Assembly: GCA_025450255.1 (NCBI GenBank)
Contig: JANWHV010000234.1
Location: forward strand, 1-7,134
From: Chloroflexota bacterium
GTDB taxonomy: Bacteria > Chloroflexota > UBA5177 > JANWHV01
DNA length: 7,134 nucleotides
Direction: 5' to 3'
Shown here: positions 5,179 through 7,134 of the stretch, one piece after another
How the letters are laid out: each line of letters starts with the position of its first letter
How positions within the stretch are numbered: the stretch's first letter is position 1
Made by a program: the position numbers and the translations under genes
Notes under the pieces: model-generated
Told to the model about the DNA's origin: nothing
What the model saw: the letters and a program-made list of their open reading frames with translations, nothing else
Database searches by the model: none

Positions 5179-7134
5179 TCACGCCGCCGAAACGGTAATC
5201 CGCGATCCGCCGGGACCCTTTGATACTTCCACGTGTATGTCAAATTGGTCCTTCAGCTCGTCGATGTGCGTGACGACCAGGATCTTCTCGAAATCATCGG
5301 CAATCGCGCTGATAGCCTCTACCAATCGATCGCGCCCCTGCGCGTCCTGGGTGCCAAAGCCCTCGTCTATCAGCAAGAAGCTCAAATCGGCGCCGGCCCC
5401 GCGCGCAAGCAACTTTGACAGTGCGATGCGAATGGCGAAGTTGATGCGGAACGCCTCACCGCCGCTGAACATCTCGTATGAGCGCGTGCCCATCGAGTCC
5501 GCGATTTTGATCTCCAGCGTCTCGATCGCCCGTCCACTCGTTCCTGCCCGCTGCGTAGCGAATTTGACCTGGGTGCTGTTGTCTGTCATGCGTGCCAGTA
5601 GCTCGTTGGCGTCCTGCTCCAGCTCCGGCAACGCGTTCTCGATCAGCATGGCCTGGATGCCGCGCTTGCCGAATATCACCGCAAGTTCCTTATGCGCCCA
5701 TGCCTGGCGCTCCGCCTCCGCGAACTCCCTGGCCAAACTCGCTCGTTCTACTGCACGCCGCCGCGCATCCTCAAGCTGCCCGCGCAGGCCGCCGAGACGC
5801 TGCTGCAAGGCCGCTTCGGCGGCGCGCCGTCGCTGCAACTCTCCACGCTGATCCTCGAGCGCATGCCGTAGGGCCGGTAGCTCGGCTACGGTCGCGCGCA
5901 AAGGCTCCTCCTCGCGCGCCAGGCGTTCGCGTTCCTCGCTCAGCGCCGCCAGCCTGGTGGTCGCCACTGACTGGTCGACGGCGCTCGCCTGCAAGTCGGC
6001 GCGCGCCTGATCCAGCGTCGCTAGCCGCGCTTCAGCCGGCAGTAGGGTACGAATACTTGTCGCCATCGCGCTATGCGCCTCGCGGTTATAGCCCAGCGCG
6101 CCTTGCCGCTCCTGGAGCACCGCGGCAGCGGCGCGGGCCTCGACGGCGAAATCGCCCAGCCGCAAGCGCTCCACTTTCCGCGTAATCTCGTCGTTCAACG
6201 TGCCGAGTTGCTCGCATTGAGCGCGCAGGGTGCGCGCCTTTTCCACCAGCTCAGCTTCACGCCTGCCGGCGGCATGCGCCTCGGCAATCCGCGCCTCCGC
6301 CTTATCCAGCGCGGCCTTCGCGGCCTGCTGCTCTGCCGTGAGTTCCTCCTGGCGCCGCTTCGCCTGGGCGGCCTGATTCTTGCACTCCATGCCGTCGCGC
6401 GTCGCGGCATCGTGCGCCTCCACGCGGCGTGCCTCGTCGAGCGCGACGCCGCAGGTTGGGCAGACGGCGCCGGCCGCTCGCAACTTGCGGATTCGATCGC
6501 GCAGTTCTTCCATACGCGCCTGAAGGCCGGTAATAGCGCCCCGAGTATTGCCCAGCTCCTCGGTTATTTGGCTGAGCCGCGCGGCGAGCTGTTCGCGCTC
6601 CGTTTCAGTCGCGGCCAGGCAGCCCACACGCTCGCGCACCCGCGGCAACTCGTCATCGAGGGCGCGAAGCGCCGCGGCCGCCGCCGATGCCTGATCGAAA
6701 GTCTTGCGCGCCGCCTTGAGTTCCGCCTGTAGTCGCGCCTCTTCGGCGGCAATCGTCATGCCGTGCTCCGCCACGCGCGCGTCCAACGCGCTCGCCTCCA
6801 CAAGCACGGCGGCCATGCGGTCATTCTCCAGGCGGGCAACCCGCAGGCGCGCGACCTGCTCGCGCAGGTCCTGCTCGTCCGCCAGTAATGCCTCGGCGCG
6901 CGCGCCATTGGCAATTGCCGCGTCGAGTCGCGTCCGCGCGTCCGCCTCCTCCCGCTGGATCGCACGTAAACGCTCGCCCAGTCGCATGAGCGTTTCCTGC
7001 ACGCCAACCAATGTCTGCACGCGCCGGTCCAGTTCGGCAACCCTGCCTTCAGCCGCTTCGCGTTCGTGCCTTGCGCCGGCTTCCTCGACTTCGGTCGCGC
7101 GTAGCGCCTCTTCCAGGGCCGGCACGCCCGCGAG
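5179..7134 (-). CDS. sbcC: SbcC/Rad50-type exonuclease ATPase subunit, N-terminus beyond window
   Basis: C-terminal 651 residues of an SMC-like ATPase that normally pairs with the SbcD (Mre11-type) nuclease to process DNA hairpins and blocked double-strand ends in the cytoplasm. The frame is open to the right edge; the GTG at 7125 is internal, because the Walker A lobe and part of the first coil are missing. In fragment numbering, residues 1-215 are heptad-rich coiled coil. VCPTCG (224-229) is the Rad50 zinc hook with C225 and C228. The return coil runs to about 490. The C-terminal ATPase lobe has the ABC signature FSGGEAFRINFAIR (SGGE 557-560), Walker B LLIDEG (D590, E591), D-loop GTQD and the H-loop His623 (VVTHIDEL). 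The signature differs from the E. coli version but is typical of SbcC-like ATPases in Chloroflexota and related phyla. sbcD is not in the window and may lie upstream, to the right. Confidence 0.9.
   Translation of the reverse strand, partial: LAGVPALEEALRATEVEEAGARHEREAAEGRVAELDRRVQTLVGVQETLMRLGERLRAIQREEADARTRLDAAIANGARAEALLADEQDLREQVARLRVARLENDRMAAVLVEASALDARVAEHGMTIAAEEARLQAELKAARKTFDQASAAAAALRALDDELPRVRERVGCLAATETEREQLAARLSQITEELGNTRGAITGLQARMEELRDRIRKLRAAGAVCPTCGVALDEARRVEAHDAATRDGMECKNQAAQAKRRQEELTAEQQAAKAALDKAEARIAEAHAAGRREAELVEKARTLRAQCEQLGTLNDEITRKVERLRLGDFAVEARAAAAVLQERQGALGYNREAHSAMATSIRTLLPAEARLATLDQARADLQASAVDQSVATTRLAALSEERERLAREEEPLRATVAELPALRHALEDQRGELQRRRAAEAALQQRLGGLRGQLEDARRRAVERASLAREFAEAERQAWAHKELAVIFGKRGIQAMLIENALPELEQDANELLARMTDNSTQVKFATQRAGTSGRAIETLEIKIADSMGTRSYEMFSGGEAFRINFAIRIALSKLLARGAGADLSFLLIDEGFGTQDAQGRDRLVEAISAIADDFEKILVVTHIDELKDQFDIHVEVSKGPGGSRITVSAA

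Noticed and set aside
5237..6732. Long plus-strand frames (5237-5851, 5592-6185, 6073-6732) opposite sbcC
   Set aside because: They are antisense to coiled-coil coding sequence, which readily gives long open frames in GC-rich DNA. None shows a recognisable motif, while the minus frame has the hook, signature and Walker B motifs.

Overview
The window is GC-rich (roughly 60-65% by eye) and holds three protein-coding genes and no RNA genes, mobile elements or CRISPR arrays that I can detect. The protein features suggest a Chloroflexota bacterium or a close relative. These are a secreted amidase joined by Thr/Pro-rich linkers to an NBR1-like Ig domain and 'FAEG'-type repeats, and an SbcC with an FSGGEAFRINFAIR-type signature. 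This taxonomic call is an inference from protein style, not a proof.

Layout. Positions 3229 down to 1 (minus strand) are one uninterrupted reading frame of 1076 codons that runs off the left edge. It encodes a large secreted peptidoglycan amidase with this order: signal peptide, N-terminal beta-rich domain, short T/P linker, PGRP/Amidase_2 domain with complete zinc ligands, NBR1-like Ig domain, 160-residue basic Thr-rich linker, and about 105-residue repeats. A well-formed sigma70-type promoter and a Shine-Dalgarno sequence precede its GTG start. Positions 3230-3477 are a divergent intergenic region that also carries a perfect 7-bp inverted repeat. Positions 3478-5136 (plus strand) encode a family 5 extracellular solute-binding protein (peptide/nickel ABC importer type) without a lipobox. 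After a 42-bp convergent gap, positions 5179-7134 (minus strand) encode the C-terminal part of an SbcC/Rad50-like ATPase, whose N-terminus lies beyond the right edge.

How the genes relate. The amidase and the solute-binding protein are divergently transcribed and both act outside the cytoplasmic membrane. A link between peptidoglycan cleavage and peptide uptake is possible, but the sequence gives no direct evidence for it. sbcC is convergent to the solute-binding gene and is probably unrelated DNA-repair housekeeping. I do not see a clearly new multi-gene system. The most unusual item is the mosaic architecture of the amidase.
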